DNA of 64,000 nt, from positions 3,224,001 to 3,288,000 of the forward strand of contig JAKUDP010000001.1 of NCBI GenBank assembly GCA_022570795.1. The letters are read 5' to 3'. Under the pieces are notes generated by a model. It saw only the letters and a list, made by a program, of their open reading frames with translations, had not been told where the DNA came from and did not search any database. Positions within the stretch are counted from its first letter, which is position 1. Every line of letters begins with the position of its first letter. Source of the stretch: Sphaerulina vaccinii. Its lineage: Eukaryota; Ascomycota; Dothideomycetes; Mycosphaerellales; Mycosphaerellaceae. Below are positions 63,001-64,000 of this stretch, piece by piece. The translations under genes were made by a program, and so were the position numbers.

Positions 63001-64000
63001 TGCGGAAGCCATTGCCCTCATGATCCAGGCGTTCCAGAACAGAACCAAGGGACGCTTCCTGTGACACGCCATAGAAAGAATCTGGCTCCTCCATTTGTTT
63101 ATACACTGCAAGTAGCAGACTGGGTGGCACTTGAGCTGGAACGGGCTCTTGGGACAAAGAAGCTCGTTTTGAAGTTCTGCGGCTCTCCTGCACGGCTGGA
63201 GCGCTGGTGCACTCTGCCAACAAAAGTCCCGCAGTCGGCATTGCGCAACGCGCCGCAGCCTGAGCAGCATTCATGTAGTCAATTTCTAGCCACTTTAATC
63301 GGTCAACACGCGTCGTCTCGCCAGGATATTGCTGGCTTCGGAGATAGAGAAGGAGGCGCAAGAAGAACTGTTGCTTTGGCACAAGTGCCAAATCTTCGGC
63401 GGACAGGTGTCTGTCCGTGGTCTCTGCGAGCAAAGACGACACTTCGGTGTGGCCTGTTGCAAGCAGCACATGAAGCATTTGCGGCAGAAGCTCAACAGCC
63501 AGGCCTCGAACATTGTGAAACAGCGGTGCGAGTGAAGACAAGATCGCGTCTTTGCTGGCACACGAACACAATGTGACAGCCAGAGTAGTGGCCCATGCCT
63601 CAAGCGGCTCGCTTTTCGTGACGGCAAGCACCTGCTGCAAAGCGCCGCCGTCGCCTTTTCCAATTGCACGTGGCAAGACCGCTGCAGTGGGCTCGTACTC
63701 ATACGATCCTGCGTATATAGCAGCGTAGATCTCATCTGGGACCATGTTCGTAAATTCGAGTACAGCATCGGGACCGGAGACACGACTGAAAGCGTCTTGC
63801 ATCTTGCGGATCGTATATTCTGCAAGGCCTGCGTGTGTACGATCTCGAGACCAGATCAGGGACGCTACGCGACTGACTATCGTGTGTTGCGATCCAAGTA
63901 GGGCCGCATCCGCGTCCGCTGCAGACGATGACAAACTCTTTGAACTGCCAGGCACTGATCGCACACCTGTGGCAGCATATGCCCTTCCGAGGACAATCGC
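60038..64000 (-). CDS. TEL1: Tel1/ATM PI3K-like checkpoint kinase (5' part missing)
   Basis: The C-terminal 1320 codons of a large kinase; the frame stays open to the right edge. The first part is the FAT region of helical repeats. The kinase domain lies in the last 450 residues: the catalytic loop GLGDRHCSNILL, the metal-binding IDLG (in HIDLGVAFEAGRVLP), and the ATM-specific LTRDIIDGMGATGVEGVFRRCCE. The extreme C-terminus LATLFGGWAAWF is the FATC domain. TGVEGVFRRCCE separates Tel1/ATM from Mec1/ATR. It phosphorylates SQ/TQ sites at DNA double-strand breaks, is recruited by Mre11-Rad50-Xrs2, and maintains telomeres. The TAG stop directly follows FATC, as it must for activity, and only four codons follow before another stop. 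About 1500 or more N-terminal residues are outside the window. Confidence 0.96.
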   Translation of the reverse strand, partial: AIVLGRAYAATGVRSVPGSSKSLSSSAADADAALLGSQHTIVSRVASLIWSRDRTHAGLAEYTIRKMQDAFSRVSGPDAVLEFTNMVPDEIYAAIYAGSYEYEPTAAVLPRAIGKGDGGALQQVLAVTKSEPLEAWATTLAVTLCSCASKDAILSSLAPLFHNVRGLAVELLPQMLHVLLATGHTEVSSLLAETTDRHLSAEDLALVPKQQFFLRLLLYLRSQQYPGETTRVDRLKWLEIDYMNAAQAAARCAMPTAGLLLAECTSAPAVQESRRTSKRASLSQEPVPAQVPPSLLLAVYKQMEEPDSFYGVSQEASLGSVLERLDHEGNGFRSMMFRSAQLDSQMRRTHHLAEHDAVGMAQALSSLSFNSLAFALMSQGLGNTAECKDQMLKIAQSLQQWDITPSEERSEQSISFGLLQELSRSSEVSQIHDKSRAAILESVTSGIVSRRSDVPSHGWYSNLATLTELGEVVAAIDDSDLSTRWNVFKDRHEWMHMAKYEDTKPFLSARQTLFSVLSQNVPLQRSMHVTLKQCRTLEVEALLAFSRISREHSKLQEALTATTTMDDMVATCKDIGLRIDSAVKLETASVLWDAGESSMSVQLLVELSQQEAGLSKQDIPVGRAGLLAQLGHESAEARLAKPEQILSQYLKPAIQVARQSKDRSEIGRVHHEFATFCDHELQNPSTIESLARLTKMRQAKEEEIVAYKQAMRSGSKKLSHDEAHIMGKNLRDAQNWLKIDTAEEKRLRRSRSDHVNLSLQNYLQALQASDEHDICVLRFFALWLENTDNADEGSDAAVKEYLPKVPSWKFVRLMNQLMSRLDNSGTSFQKALAGLLRRISKEHPYHSLHHLYATRHGKESKDLATRSRYSAAKAIYEPMLSGDSPSDVRAQNFFKADFRYKELADVKKEELPDHHGKLDVSQIQKAHAVYQNIPKLKVPPATITLPLKPSGEYRDVPHVVKFHQMVSIMTGLSAPKMMKLLASDGKWYKELYKSGDDDLRQDAIMEQVFEEVSKMLRNHKATRQRDLKLRTYKVIPLSSGSGIIEFVPNSIPINEFLMVAHKKYYPKDMSPSRAREAVNKAYNGGQASPSERLHVFQKVCEKLHPVMRHFFLERFNDPDEWFAKRTAYSRTTASISIMGHIIGLGDRHCSNILLDEQTGEIVHIDLGVAFEAGRVLPIPELVPFRLTRDIIDGMGATGVEGVFRRCCEFTLDAVREDKDSIMTLLNVLRYDPLHNWTISPLRAKRMQEAQSEMSRTGGGAEENSSRRKEQEAGEADRALSVVEKKLSKTLSTAAAVNELIQAATDETHLATLFGGWAAWF

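Overview
The window is nuclear DNA from a filamentous ascomycete (Pezizomycotina), most likely a Dothideomycete. The evidence is the gene content (two Zn2Cys6 regulators, a SigF-like NTF2-like protein, a C-x8-C-x5-C-x3-H zinc-finger protein, a DUF4211 protein), the many 50-120 bp GT-AG introns, short intergenic spacers and genes on both strands without operons. No rRNA, tRNA, CRISPR or plasmid feature was found. The assignment below class level is inference.

Left part (1-25 kb): a Myb/SANT-like protein cut by the left edge; a Zn2Cys6 regulator; a 2-oxoglutarate/Fe(II) dioxygenase; DCP2 (mRNA decapping) divergent from a DNAJC17/Cwf23-like J protein; a small two-exon gene for a secreted six-cysteine protein; a GYP8/TBC1D20 Rab GAP; a DDB1/CPSF160-like protein with MMS1_N and CPSF_A regions; a tandem CCCH zinc-finger protein; and aprataxin (HNT3).

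Middle part (25-45 kb): a DUF4211 nuclear protein with an unusual 3' end; a cysteine-rich gene interrupted by an in-frame TAG; a flavin monooxygenase divergent from a SigF-like NTF2-like membrane protein; two uncharacterised genes; GCD2 (eIF2B delta); a second Zn2Cys6 regulator; a gene-poor 3.5-kb tract holding a 420-bp hAT-type miniature transposon with perfect 8-bp target duplications; HEM3 (haem synthesis); and a class II eIF4E.

Right part (45-64 kb): DPB11/Rad4 (BRCT checkpoint scaffold); a 3.2-kb gene-poor tract; an alpha-arrestin; a 222-bp Tc1/mariner-like miniature element with 39-bp perfect arms just upstream of a NOPCHAP1-like (DUF4598) gene; two uncharacterised genes; and TEL1/ATM running off the right edge.

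Functional themes are ordinary for a fungal chromosome arm: translation and mRNA turnover (DCP2, GCD2, 4EHP-like), DNA-damage response (HNT3, DPB11, TEL1, perhaps the DDB1-like protein), trafficking (GYP8, arrestin) and regulation. The most unusual signals are the six-cysteine secreted protein, the two non-autonomous DNA transposons, and a tendency for TAG stop codons to be followed by long in-frame coding-like extensions, including one case where an optional 72-nt intron would remove the stop.
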